A stretch of 64,000 nt of DNA, from positions 124,001 to 188,000 of the forward strand of contig ML986593.1 in NCBI GenBank assembly GCA_010094045.1, given 5' to 3'. The notes beneath the pieces were generated by a model that saw nothing but the letters and a program-made list of their open reading frames with translations, had not been told where the DNA came from and searched no databases. Each line of letters begins with the position of its first letter. Positions within the stretch are counted from its first letter, which is position 1. The translations under genes were made by a program, and so were the position numbers. Positions 17,034 through 28,076 of the stretch are shown piece by piece. This DNA comes from Lojkania enalia (Eukaryota; Ascomycota; Dothideomycetes; Pleosporales).

Positions 17034-18996
17034 ATGCAGAACGAAAACGCACGTATGTACGAGCTACAGACTATAGATAGTATAAGCGTAAACCATCCCT
17101 GACCTTACGTCTTTGATACTAGACTTACCAATCGGATAGTCACTTTCTTGCCCTTATTGCGAAGCAAATTTCACTGGCCAGCACGGAAAGAGCAACCGCA
17201 CACGTCACCTCAAGTATAAGCATTCATCTTCACCAAGCGATCCTTCACTACAATGTGAGCAATGTCACCAGTGGTTCAATAGGACGGATGCCAAGAAGGT
17301 CCACCTACGTCGAGCTCATCAACAAGAACAAAACCCAGAAATCGGCAATCGTTCTATTGAGTACAATCAAGACCGCGATATATCTATAATAGCCAAAGAC
17401 TCTGGCTCGTACATGATAGAGTCTACTGCTCTAATTGTGAACAAAATAAGAAACGAAAGTCCTTCGACCGCTATGTTTCAACCCCAGGTATTATCAGTAG
17501 ATCCATTCACATCGCATGGCGCATCAATGAGCCCATTCATTCAGCGCCCGGATACCGTTTCCATTTTGAGAATACTTCATTATTCACTTAGTCCGTTGCA
17601 ATTTGGGCTGATATTCGAAAATTTACACTATGTCATCAAAGATATGATGACAAGCCTGTGAGTACACTAAATATGACGCCCAGTTTATTCTAATCCCTAA
17701 TATTGAATAGACCCTATGATACATTTGCGTGTGGATTTGTCTCAGCACTGATCAAATTAAACGCCTTGGTTGAAGCGGAAAATTTTCATCATTGCTATTC
17801 AGTTAAGACGAGTTACGTTAGCTGCCATACACAGGGTTGCTCGCGCTTCGCAAATGGAGAGCAGTCACCATGTAGCGTCAATTCCACTCCGTCTTTCTCA
17901 AATTCCCAAGATGCTACTAGCACTATACCATCCAACACGGAAATCGGCGTATCGGTAGATCCCAATAGGACTAGAATTACGAGCAATGTGCGTGTCCCAC
18001 CCCTGGATAAGACGAGCAGGTGTTTTGCATGCCCAGTTGAGAAATACTACCAGTCCCACGGCCAGCCTTCACCATGTGACTACGCTGGAGCACAGAGCAT
18101 GTGGTACATTGCGCAGCATCTCAAATCCCCCGTTCATCGATACCGTTTACTTAATCTATGTCGTGAATGTTGGGAATACTACTTGGACAGTGAATGCATG
18201 AACTCTCATGGCCAAAAGCTGGTACAGCCGCGTGGTATTGCACAAGAGAATCAATGGATTGATCTCTTCCAAAAGCTTTATCCATCGGCAACAAGTGTAC
18301 CTTATCCTTGTAAGTTTATGAGTCACTCGAATGCATTGAGGACCTTTGTTGATTGTTCTAGATGTCGATGAGCTTGGAGGGCCCACGGGCCTACCATCCA
18401 GCAATTCCGCTAACACATCAAATATCCATTCTTCATTCAGCATGGGGACAAGCCAGGAGCATCAAATTAGTCCTTCTCCCATTTCTCAGGGACGACGCCG
18501 GTGGCCTTCATCTCCCCCCCAGGATCCCGGACAGTCTCAAGCATTAACACCAAATAGAGAAGTTTCGGAAACAGCTGCCATGGATACTCTGCTGCAGATC
18601 CTATCCTCTTCAATTTATCAAGCGTCGGATCTATTTTCGAGCTGTGTATATCGACTTTTAGGCGAATATGGTCCTTTGACGCCAGAACAAACACATGAAA
18701 TCAGAGAGTTACTCCTCGAAAGAGTAAGCGCCACATGTGAGCTATTATTGGAGAACGCTCCGGGTCCATCTGAACAAGTCCAGCATCCGGAACCGGAACT
18801 TCTCGAGCCTTCCTCTTCAACAGAGCTACAAGCCCAATATACCAAGGATTCCGAAGGTGATTTTGGAGAAATAAGAGTCATTTTCCCTAGTTCCAGCACT
18901 GAAACCCAATCTCAATATGTGCACCGGCCCACCAGCACACAGCCAACATATGACCACTCGGATTATGTTCCTCGATCCGAACAACAACCACGTTGA
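17034..18996 (+). CDS. C2H2 zinc-finger protein A
   Basis: Four exons: 17034-17087, 17140-17657, 17711-18309 and 18362-18996. All introns are 52-53 nt and all joins keep frame, giving 601 aa. The N-terminus has two fingers: CPYCEANF...H-x4-H with an x15 spacer, then CEQCHQWF...HLRRAH with the classic C-x2-C-x12-H-x4-H. A middle module has FACPVEKYYQ, QHLKSPVHRY, NLCRECWEYY and ENQWIDLFQKLYP, a variant of a degenerate zinc-binding module common in filamentous fungi. The C-terminus is Ser/Gln/Glu-rich and probably disordered. A nuclear DNA- or RNA-binding regulator is likely; targets are unknown. The first exon is short and its start is the least certain part. It is related to the gene at 20987-23485. 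Confidence 0.65.
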
Positions 18997-20986
18997 TGAT
19001 TAGATAAGATTACCATTGAGTTACAGTACAGGACATTATACCCCCGTTTGCACAAACTTACGATTTCGGATTCAAATTGGACAGTTACAATTTTTCAATC
19101 ATAAATTGTATATCAAATGCCAAGGCGTCTCGAGTTTTTGATTTTAGAGCAGATATCATGTTTCAAGCCACCATGTCCAGCATGATACGAACATGAGATT
19201 ATTTAGGAGATTGGATTGTGTTAAACTTTGGATCTATCTGCACTGCCAATATCGCTTACTCCTTCATCCATTCAGATGGCATTTGGTTTTTGGATATCCT
19301 TGTTTTTGGTAATGCTATGCCCTCAAATGCTGATTGATTTTCACGTCTCTGCTGCCGCTCCTGCAGTTTGCCCAAATGCTGACTGTCTAGTATCACTACA
19401 TGTTTCCAGCTCATTATCAATTTGCTTTTTTTTACGAAATCATATAAACGCAAAGTAACAATGGCCCCACTAGCTCATCGCTTGGAATTTCTTCCACAAG
19501 TCCTCCCACAAGCTCCCTAACTAATTCTTACCAGCAGTAACTCATTAGCCATTCTGAATTCTATGTCAAGAATGAGAGGATATTGCAAAAGCTCGTCTTA
19601 CGCCAAACATTCAATCACCGATTCACTCACTCCAACATAGATCGGGCGAACTTTTGAAGATGTTATTCTCGATTGATCAACACCATTAATGGAATCTTTC
19701 TGTATTTATGTTGTTAACGTAGATTCAGGGCTTCGATGAACAAAACAAAGTCGGCGCAATCACAAGCCTAAGGGGCTTATGTCACAGCTAGTTGTACAAC
19801 CTTCTTTAGATGGCATTTACGCATGTGCTTCCTTAGTGCATCAGATCTCTGATAGGCTTTCCCATAGCTTTCGCACTCATATACTCTTCCTTTTCCTGCG
19901 GTACACTCACGAGACTTCTAACGACGTGTAAGATTTCCTCAGCATGAACTCACGTTATAGCGTTTCCGCAGTGCCCGTAAGCGATGGAATGTCTTTCAAG
20001 AATTTGAGACATAGAGTGAGAATCTTGATCATAGCTATACGTCTAAGGTGAATATCTGCAAAATAGGGAATACTAATCTGTTTTATGAGATGACATTGGC
20101 CCAAACCGGAGGAATAAGAACTGGCATATTAGCGCTGTCGACCATACATAATCGAATATTCCTACTGACTCAGTCCATTTGAATGCACTTCCTACCACAA
20201 TGGATCTCGCGCATCGTTTAAGAGTTGAATTCACTAAGAGTAAAGAATATCTTAACAATTCGAGAAGGAAACTTTAGACTATACAGGAGGCGGGGAAGCT
20301 GAGACGAGTATGGAGGACCGAGTCTCTTGCTGAATACGTTTCAGTCACAGACTAGACAAAAGTAACAGGAACCATGCGAATTTCGTACGCGAAGAACCAG
20401 ACCGTGAGGATAGCCCACCTGAAGATTAAGAATAGTTGAAGATAACTAGCCGCTATATAGAACGAGCCACAGTCAGGCGGGCAGGCCTATGGGTATCAAG
20501 GTAGCAGCACAAATAATGAGTAGGAAATTGGTGGCGGCCAGACCATTACATAACTGCGAGGGGTGATTAATGTCTAGATTCTTAAGATTGATCTGTTTTA
20601 GATGTAATTATATTTCATTAGCAAAACCTCAAAGTGTCGGGTAACTTCTATTTCCATTTCCGAAGCTGAATTTATTAAGACATTAGCATACAACACAGGC
20701 TCCCTGCAACTACCGAATCTTCCGACTACTATCTCATAAATGCTATAGAGCACGGACTGAGAATATGAAATGAATACATATAGCTATAGTCGGGTAGCCT
20801 CCCATAACCGCAAATTATTGCACAAGTCTAGGCTTTTCTAATTCCTACCTATCCTTACCCCTTCTACAGGTAAATTAAGATTACAAATAAATATAATTAC
20901 ATACTGGAAATGGCTTGTTACCCCACTAAGTTATACGAGAGTATCATTTGTAAGTATATCCGTTGTTTCTTGAAAGAAATATTGTA
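18997..20986. other. Spacer between convergent zinc-finger genes
   Basis: Two kilobases with no intact gene. A dead C2H2 finger lies at 19810-19905 on the reverse strand. The remainder is AT-rich and may contain further decayed coding sequence (around 20260-20560) that I could not identify. Confidence 0.5.
19810..19905 (-). pseudogene. Relic of a C2H2 zinc finger
   Basis: On the reverse strand one frame reads GKGRVYECESYGKAYQRSD and then ALRKHMRKCH. The spacing is exactly C-x2-(C)-x12-H-x4-H (19875 down to 19810), except that the second Cys codon is now TAT (Tyr), one G-to-A change away from TGT. Upstream the frame is full of stops. It is probably the remains of a third zinc-finger gene or of a partial duplication of a neighbour. 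Confidence 0.55.
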
Positions 20987-23485
20987 CTATTTTCGTGGCA
21001 CAGCTAGACCTCGGGAGAGATGTGGATGTTTCCTTCTGTAATGTTTCAGACGGGAATCTTGTCGTCTAAATACTTTAATGCAGCCTTGCTCCTCACAGGG
21101 CAGATTTAGACCAGTAACGTGGTCCCCTCCATGACGGTGTCTGCGGTGTCTAGCCAGGTTTCCTTTTCGATAAGCTCCACGGAATTGCGCTGAGCAATCA
21201 GGGTGTGGACAGTCGAGTACATCTAATATATCATCTCCTTCCGTTATGCTTGAGCCTCCACCAGTCCGACTTGGCGCAGTAGAACTAGCTGTGTCCACAG
21301 AGTAACTAGAGCAGTCGGTGTACGGAGAAACGATAGAGCCAACAGTGTCCGCGGGATAATTGGCAGAGGTTAAATGAGCATTCCCATAAACAGCAAACGG
21401 ATTCATTGTAGGACTCGCTTCTCTGTCTTCAAAAGCTATATTTCCAGGCTCTTGGACGGTTTCCATAGGATCGTTCTGTACCCTCACTGTCTGATTCGGA
21501 TCATACGGGTGCGTTGCGAGAGGTTCATATAAAGGGTCCTTTCTATAAAAAGATCCCTGATAGCCTGATTGAGAATTGCTTTTGCGATCTTCAGTACCTT
21601 CACTGTAACATCTATAATGGATTGGGTACCTTGCGTGCCGATTCCAGAGAGAAAGGATCGGTTGAGAATCATATGACGATGGTGCACTAGTAGTATAATT
21701 AACAACTCCAGCCTATAGTAGCAACTCAGGGTGTTTCTTACGTGCTAGGAGAATCACTCTCATTAAATACGTGTGGGGCTAATCTCGTGCTTCCAATTTG
21801 CCGTAATATCGGTGTTGTCTTGCCATCTTGGCTTTCCATAGTTTCCTCAGACATTACGCCCCTATCCTCAATAACTTCTGCATTATGGAATTCATAAATG
21901 CCGTGATTGCGGAAAGAAACCTCCCATAGTCTTTCAAAAGGAGTTGCTAGAGAATCGGAATAGGTCGAAACTCCAAGAGGAGCTTGCTGAGCTATTTGTG
22001 CAGTTTCTGGACCCAAATCCAATCTCTCCGGACCAGCACAAGATAAATCAGGCTCGATAATATTGCCTTCCGCCGATTCAGTAACACTGGGATCATCATG
22101 GTTCTACTACCAGGTATTATTAGGAAGCAATTTGTTGTCTTGAAAAGAAGCACTCACGTTGTCTCCTAGCGTTCTCTGTCTTCGCCTCGAGGGACGCCCA
22201 GGACTTTTCTTGCGCCCAGCTAGCCGGGAAAGAGTCTCTGGGTCAACTTGTACCTCCTTATTTTGTGTACTAGTCTGAGCTGTTTCCAAAATTGAGCGAC
22301 GGTTATCCACAATTGTCTCGCCTAAAGAACGCCACTGAGAGACTCCAGTTCCAACAGACTCATCATAATCCCCGCCAAGTTCACTAGGGGTATTGGCCAC
22401 AAAGAACTCTCTTGCTTTCTTCTGGTCCTGCGGTGTCATGTTTTTAAAGTCTTTCGCCAACGATTTCATAAAATTAAGAGTGCGCTGAAAGAATTCGTCC
22501 ATGTTTAGGTTTTCGCTCATAGATGGCACTGCATTGCCGTGCTGGCGTTCGGAGGACTGCAAAGGCAATGGTGGAATTTCATCATGCTGGCGACGCTCTC
22601 GACTCTGTGTAATGTCATGTTTACTCTGAGTAACGTCATTCGTATCGGGTGCACTGGGGACAGTATCCGTACATATCATTTCATTGTCTGTATTATATCT
22701 GTTATCCGCGAACTATATATCAATAATTCCTTTGGTGTCTTCTTACATGGGTTTGGATCTGTTTCATCATTCGGAAATAGTTTTGAATAGAGTTGTTTCC
22801 ATTGTCGTTCCACGACTTCTTGACTGCGACTCTGAGGTTGCTTATTTCCGCAATGTTCACCATGAAAATTGTTATATTCTGCTTTATCAATGATATCTTC
22901 GTTACAGATTCTGCAAAGCATTATGTATATGCCATGGGATCTTTCAAGGTGTCGTCGAACATCGGACATATTTTTCCCGTTTATTCCATTGCATAGCCGC
23001 TCTCGCTTGAAAAGGGGGCATGCGAGCGTTAGAGAGACTGGCTTAAGGGGGCGCGAGCGGTTTGTAGATGATTCGGATTTATTTCGAGTGACGAGTGAAG
23101 TGTGAGGCGCAAAGCTGCTCATGTTGTTCCCTGCGGTGCGCTCCATGACTCTCTTCTCCCCCCTCTTTCGTTTTCTCGGTTGTCTAGCCGCATGCGATTC
23201 GGTTTCTACGATAGAGGATTCAGTGTATAATGTAGCAGGAGAAGTGCAGGGGCTTGATTGAGTTGCTTGAGTTGCTTGAGTTGCTTGAGTTGCTTGAGTT
23301 GCTTGAGGTGTTATAAGTGCATCATGGGTAGCCTGATGCTGATTGTCGAACGTAAATATTGAAGGCAGGGAGGACGCTTGAGGGACGTTGCTAGACCCTA
23401 TGGAAGGTCCTTCTGCGGCTGTATCTGCTTCAAAGTGAAAGAATTCCGAGAAATCATCATCGAAAGGATAGGACTCCTGCGACAT
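20987..23485 (-). CDS. C2H2 zinc-finger protein B
   Basis: Four exons: 22747-23485, 22158-22687, 21742-22103 and 20987-21686, with introns of 59, 54 and 55 nt. This gives 776 aa from the ATG at 23485 (MSQESYPFDD). An in-frame ATG at 23554 would add a hydrophobic 23-residue stretch that looks like translated leader, so I prefer 23485. Features in order: an acidic start, a TQA tripeptide repeat, a basic NLS-like RKRKRG, a zinc module (LACPLFKRERLC, RRHLERSHG, LCRICNED, ERQWKQLYSKLFP), an AT-hook-like KKSPGRPSRRR, then two C-terminal fingers (CPHPDC...H and CEEQGCIKVF...HYRRKH). It is probably a nuclear regulator. The module and its intron position match protein A, but the paired fingers sit at the opposite end. 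Confidence 0.7.
23262..23306 (-). repeat. 9-bp coding microsatellite (TQA)5
   Basis: Five perfect copies of GTTGCTTGA on the + strand encode a Thr-Gln-Ala repeat in zinc-finger protein B. Length variation would stay in frame. Confidence 0.9.
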
Positions 23486-24837
23486 TGTGCCACAGATGGC
23501 ACAAAGGAGGACCACAGGGAGGACGATGATGAGCTCGACATGGGGCATAAACACTAATTTGAATGACCATAATGACCGGAATATTGCAATATGCTAGGAA
23601 GGCAATAGAGCCATTTGCAGATTAACTCAGTTGTCAGGCTGCGGAGATGTCGAGATGTCGAGATGTCTTTTAGATGCTTTCACCATCTGATTGGATAATG
23701 GGTCGAGGTTGGTCCCTCAAGCTGGAAGAGAGATTTGATTATTGACGAGGTCCTTCCCCTGTGAGTAAACCCGCAAGTCGTCTTCTCTGCAGCTTCGCAT
23801 CTATTTAAACCGACTTGTTTGGGGTATCCGGGCTCCTTTTCTAATCGTCTTCTCGTTACGTTAGAACGAAACGGAACGCCCAGCATTTTAACCATGGCAT
23901 GCGCCCAAAGAGGTGAATGAATGAGACAAATAAAATGACAGATTTTATAAAAAGGAGGGACACATCCTAATAGCGTTTGTTTCCGCGTTCGGAGTTGCTC
24001 GGAGACTTCAAGTTTGTTAATAAGTTCACGAAAGAAACGGCTCGCGGGACAACTATTTTGTGTTTATTTGGAAAGGCCTTTCAACAACAGAGATACCGAC
24101 TTAGTAAGATGCCGAATAACAGTGCAAGCTGAGAATAGATCACATGCGTTTTTATGGCGGATCCTACTCACACACATCTGTTCACCAACAACGTGTTTGC
24201 ATTTGCAATTATTATACATCCCTACAAGAAAAACTTACAAGTTATGTATAATCTCTTTTTACCGCCATTGTCACCACATTAGGGGTTTCGCGCATCGTCA
24301 AAGTTTGATTACCGACCTCAACACTCTTTGTCTCAACAGTCGTTGCAACTTAGGCCGAAAGTGATGCACGTATAATTATTCTTTCTAGGTACCTGATTTC
24401 TCACAATTATTAATTCTTGATAGTATAAATAGATAAATAGTTTACATGACCAATTTGTGGGGGAACTTGAAACGAGAATACTTCATGTTTGTAAAGTCCA
24501 ATCTTTATAATCATCACGGCAATGGGAAACCACGAGCACGAGATATTTCATTATGCGAAACAATATAGAGGACATATATCTACTTACAAATCAGTCGACC
24601 AAATTTTATGGCGATATCGAGAATGCCACAGGGGAAAGCATGATACTTCGATAGTGTTGGTTACATCTAGGAATTAAATAATCTCGCTCTATACAATCTT
24701 TCCTCAATAAACAATTTCGTTCTATCTACAAATGGGCAGATCCAAAAATCCAAACGCGACAGATCATCAAAAAGTCCAGGGCTTGACTTGTATTCGGAAA
24801 TCATACATGCAACATACCTAATCACACCATTAACTCC
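23486..24837. other. Upstream region of zinc-finger gene B
   Basis: It contains the gene B promoter and AT-rich spacer. Only short unconvincing ORFs are present. A TATAAAAAG motif lies near 23946. Confidence 0.5.
23644..23667 (+). repeat. 8-bp tandem repeat x3
   Basis: GAGATGTC is repeated three times head to tail in the region upstream of zinc-finger gene B. It could be simple slippage or a triplicated protein-binding site. Confidence 0.85.
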
Positions 24838-25275
24838 CTACTCCCCGTCCGGCTTCGCCCCAGGAAACCACTCTGTATGCACCTCGCCCAACTGTCCCAC
24901 ATACATAACTTTCTTCCCATCCAAAAAAGCTACATACTCCACAACACCCACCATCACGGCCTCATCGCTAAACTCAATATAATTCCCCTCGCCCGCCTGT
25001 GCCCTCTTAATCGCCTTCACCAACCCCTCCTTATCCTACTTAGCTCCAAACTCATACTTGTGTTCTGTCGGGAAGGCAGACACGTCGAAGACCGGGGAGG
25101 TAGATGTTGTATTGGAGAGGGAGGTGTATGTAGTGATGGTGCGAGTCACATAGTCGATGCGGTAACGCGATATCCCTAGGTTGAGCAAAGTGGCTACGGT
25201 TTTTGGGAAATAGAGACCTCGGGGGGAATGCACTTGGGCCCAGATCTGTTGGAGGGAGGTGCGGAAGGTGGACAT
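24838..25275 (-). pseudogene. DUF1398/YbcV-like protein with one in-frame TAG
   Basis: A continuous frame from the ATG at 25275 to the stop at 24838 is interrupted only by TAG at 25036-25038, about halfway. The first half has FPKTVATLLNLGISRYRIDYV; the second has KRAQAGEGNYIEF and YVAFLDGKKVMYVGQ and ends near EVHTEWFPG. This layout, with a sequence-specific core, an RAQAGE helix and a GEVHxEWFPG end, matches the small DUF1398 (YbcV-like) family of about 130-150 aa found in bacteria and fungi. Its biochemical role is unknown. The codon could have been TGG or CAG. Either the allele is dead, the base is a sequencing error, or the stop is read through. Codon sense on both sides of the TAG suggests the loss is recent. 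Confidence 0.6.
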
Positions 25276-25974
25276 TTTTAGGTAGCTGGAAGGCTTGGCT
25301 GGCTTGAATAAGATGTATTTATCAGGATGCGGGCTTCAAAGGGGTTGGAAGTGGTTTGTAGAAGAAAATATGGCTTGTGCTGTTGATGAGAGAAACGATT
25401 GATGGTGAAGTGCGTCCTATATACCTTCATATTGCCAACAAAGGATAAAAATATTCCGTAAATGGTCCGTCGCGACACGGTCTAGCCAGACGCGAATTCG
25501 TCAGCTGGAATATGACGCGCAGGCACGTGGTTGCAGCGGACTGTCATCTCTGCATTTCAACTGTATCCAGAATAGGCAAGTTCAGCCAAGCCAGCCTTAG
25601 AATTTTCGCCTTGCCCCGTAGGACATTTCAAAGCATGACTTCGAGCCTGAGGTCCTTGGTATGGTGATGGTCGATTGATGAGGGGTCCGTTGCTTCTACG
25701 GCTGGCTTCAGGGGTTGAATTGAGAAGGATTGATAATCTTAGGGTGAGATTTAGATCAGGGAGGCTACAAAACAGAAATGCGAGCGGCTTGTGATGAGAC
25801 CAAAATAGAAATATTGAATAGTTGAAAATACAGCATTTTTTTCCTGCTGACTTTGGAAAGAGTCCTACATATGCGCCTGTCGAGCGATTGCATATACTGA
25901 TTAGGGTATCAAACTGGCCATTTCGCTGGGGACCGGATTTTCATACTTCTACAGTTGAACATTCAACATTCACA
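25276..25974. other. Spacer, no gene recognised
   Basis: It contains the presumed promoter of the DUF1398-like gene and the 3' flank of ARP10. No gene is seen. Confidence 0.5.
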
Positions 25975-27681
25975 TTATGCCCAAACGCCTAATGTCCAAC
26001 TCGCTCTTTCACCAGCACCCCTGCCAACTCCCGGCCCCACACTCTGTCGCTGTGGTACAACCGATACTTCTTTCTCACGGCTTGCACCCTGCAAACCGTG
26101 TTGCAGGAACCTCTCCCTCTCGATCTCAACTATGCCTTTGATCCCCAGTTGTGCGACGAGACTAGCACCAGCCCAAGCCCCTAGCGTCTCGACACCGCGG
26201 ATCACGCCTCCGACGGAGCATGTGGGAGGGGTTCCGTTGTGAAGCGCCAGATTAGCAAGCTTTGTGTCAATCTGATCTACCTCTGGGTCTTGTAGACCTG
26301 CAGAAAGAGGCGCCGGTGGCAAATCTGGGTCCAGTGATTCAGAGACTTTGTCGGCAGCTTCTTCGCGCTGAAGTTCAAGACTTTCCCTCCGCTGTCGGAG
26401 CATAGCGTCGTGTCGAGCACTTGCTGAGCCGTAAGAGCGGACAGGGTCCCAGCCACGGGACTGGACGAGTGCCTCCAATTCGGCTAGAACTCGGGTTTTC
26501 AAGCCGGGTAAGCTGGATACGCCCCCTGTGATAACTATGCGAGACATGCAAAGACGCCGTATGTCCATTGGAAGAGAAAGAAGGGTGCGATAGATCAGGT
26601 GGTGAAGAGGTAATTCGTGATCGTCAAATTCGTTCAAGGCGGTATCGGGCGCGAAAAGCGCTCTTTCCGCAGGTTTCGCAAGAGAGGCGAATGCAACAGT
26701 TAGTTCCGTGGGTGGTGTGTTCCTAGGAAAAGGTAATATAATGATAGGCTCTGGAGTTTCAACCGCATCCTCAAATTCTTCGAGGATAGGCGATGTTCGT
26801 GCGGGGAAATAGAGACTCCTTCGGTTTGACTTCGGTCGGGATTTGCACCAACCCACACGCGTAAGCACTTCGTCTGCTTCCTCAAAGGATATTTCTGCCT
26901 TTGCCGCCCCAGGGGGAGCGTCATCATTTAGTTCTGCGTTCAGCAGCTTAGCCATCTCTTCGCTCAGGAGCTTGCCAGCACGTATTGTTCTTCTTTCAAG
27001 GACCTCTCGATATTCGCAGACACCAGTGACAATAGTTTCAGCCCATCCAATGTCTACTACTAGAGCCGATCGCAGGCCCGCGGCCACGGTTGACAAAATA
27101 GGAGATGATAGTATTGTTATGCTCGGAGCTTGGGCGGTTTCGAAAAGCACCTGCAATATAGTCGACATTAGGGCGTGCGGGATCCGGGGCGGCAATGCCA
27201 ACAATATTCGCCTAGGCTTCTGATCCAGCAGAAAGTATTTGGTATAGGTCTCCCTTATGGCTCTCTCAAGCTTATTCTCAACCAGGGCCAAATCAAGCTG
27301 GCTTAGGTCCATGCGATACAGCTCATAATCCTGCCCCCATTCCTGACCTCTCTTCCTCTTACGCCTCCTTTGACTATACTCCGGATCCCATTGTCTATAG
27401 TCCCCCACTCTCCGCTGTTCGTCGGGCCCGAAGGTAAGAGTGCAACGCGGGGTGCTTTCGCCAGGAAACCCACCTCGCATGAAGCGCGAACCAAGTTCCA
27501 AGACGACAAATTCGTCCTCAGCCCGAAAGCTTCCGCCTGGGGAGCCAAAATGGGAGGATGTAGAGCGGAGTAGCGGTGTTCGAGGAGACTCTGGGGTAGG
27601 TCCGAGATCTGGGAGGCGTGGAGTAGTTCCTCTGACGGAGCGGCTCAGGGAGGCAGAGACCTTCCGATCCCCGGAGGCCAT
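25975..27681 (-). CDS. ARP10: Actin-related protein 10 (dynactin, RO7-like)
   Basis: Single exon, 568 aa from ATG 27681 (MASGDRKVSASLSRS). The frame is open 92 codons further upstream, but that part is Arg/Ser-rich without actin similarity and lies in the shared promoter. Actin-fold landmarks are present: FVVLELGSRFMRGGFPGE at the N-terminus (phosphate-1-like), RILLALPPRIPHAL, SALVVDIGWAETIVTGV (phosphate-2-like) and RIVITGGVSSLPGLKTRV (adenosine-type motif). The phosphate loops diverge from true actin, as expected for Arp10/Arp11. In Neurospora this protein is RO7, part of the pointed-end complex of dynactin, which supports dynein-driven nuclear movement and vesicle transport. The orthologue call rests on recognised layout. 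Confidence 0.8.
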   Translation of the reverse strand: MASGDRKVSASLSRSVRGTTPRLPDLGPTPESPRTPLLRSTSSHFGSPGGSFRAEDEFVVLELGSRFMRGGFPGESTPRCTLTFGPDEQRRVGDYRQWDPEYSQRRRKRKRGQEWGQDYELYRMDLSQLDLALVENKLERAIRETYTKYFLLDQKPRRILLALPPRIPHALMSTILQVLFETAQAPSITILSSPILSTVAAGLRSALVVDIGWAETIVTGVCEYREVLERRTIRAGKLLSEEMAKLLNAELNDDAPPGAAKAEISFEEADEVLTRVGWCKSRPKSNRRSLYFPARTSPILEEFEDAVETPEPIIILPFPRNTPPTELTVAFASLAKPAERALFAPDTALNEFDDHELPLHHLIYRTLLSLPMDIRRLCMSRIVITGGVSSLPGLKTRVLAELEALVQSRGWDPVRSYGSASARHDAMLRQRRESLELQREEAADKVSESLDPDLPPAPLSAGLQDPEVDQIDTKLANLALHNGTPPTCSVGGVIRGVETLGAWAGASLVAQLGIKGIVEIERERFLQHGLQGASREKEVSVVPQRQSVGPGVGRGAGERASWTLGVWA

Positions 27682-28076
27682 GCTGAACAATCGCGGTTGA
27701 TAGGGAGAAGACGCGGCTCTTACGACATTGCTAACGTGGAGGGTTCGGGAAACAATTCGTATGCCTATTTCCCTTCGCGTTGTCGTTGGAGACGGGCCAA
27801 TCACACTCACCGAGCCAGGGTCCGTTTTAGCGCATCTTGGCGCCCTCGAACTTCCGACAATTTTTCTATAGCTTGCACCACGCACTTTCAGCAGAGCAAC
27901 ACCGAGATACCCTCTCCCGTCCACGCCGGCAATAGCGATAGCAATCGCTGAATACAATTGAACGCACGCGCTACACTTGTATCGCTGAGAGAGTCACGCT
28001 TAGCTAGACACATAGCGACGGGCAGGAGCTCCCCGCGCAACGCACACTCTGGACGCACGCACGACTGAGCTCCAAA
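27682..28076. promoter_or_regulatory. Shared divergent promoter ARP10 / NOP58
   Basis: Only 395 bases separate the two start codons, so both promoters must lie here. No TATA box stands out, which is usual for housekeeping genes. Confidence 0.6.

Noticed and set aside
27682..27957. N-terminal extension of ARP10 (92 extra codons)
   Set aside because: The extra residues show no actin similarity and occupy most of the short divergent promoter shared with NOP58. The ATG at 27681 gives a sensible start.
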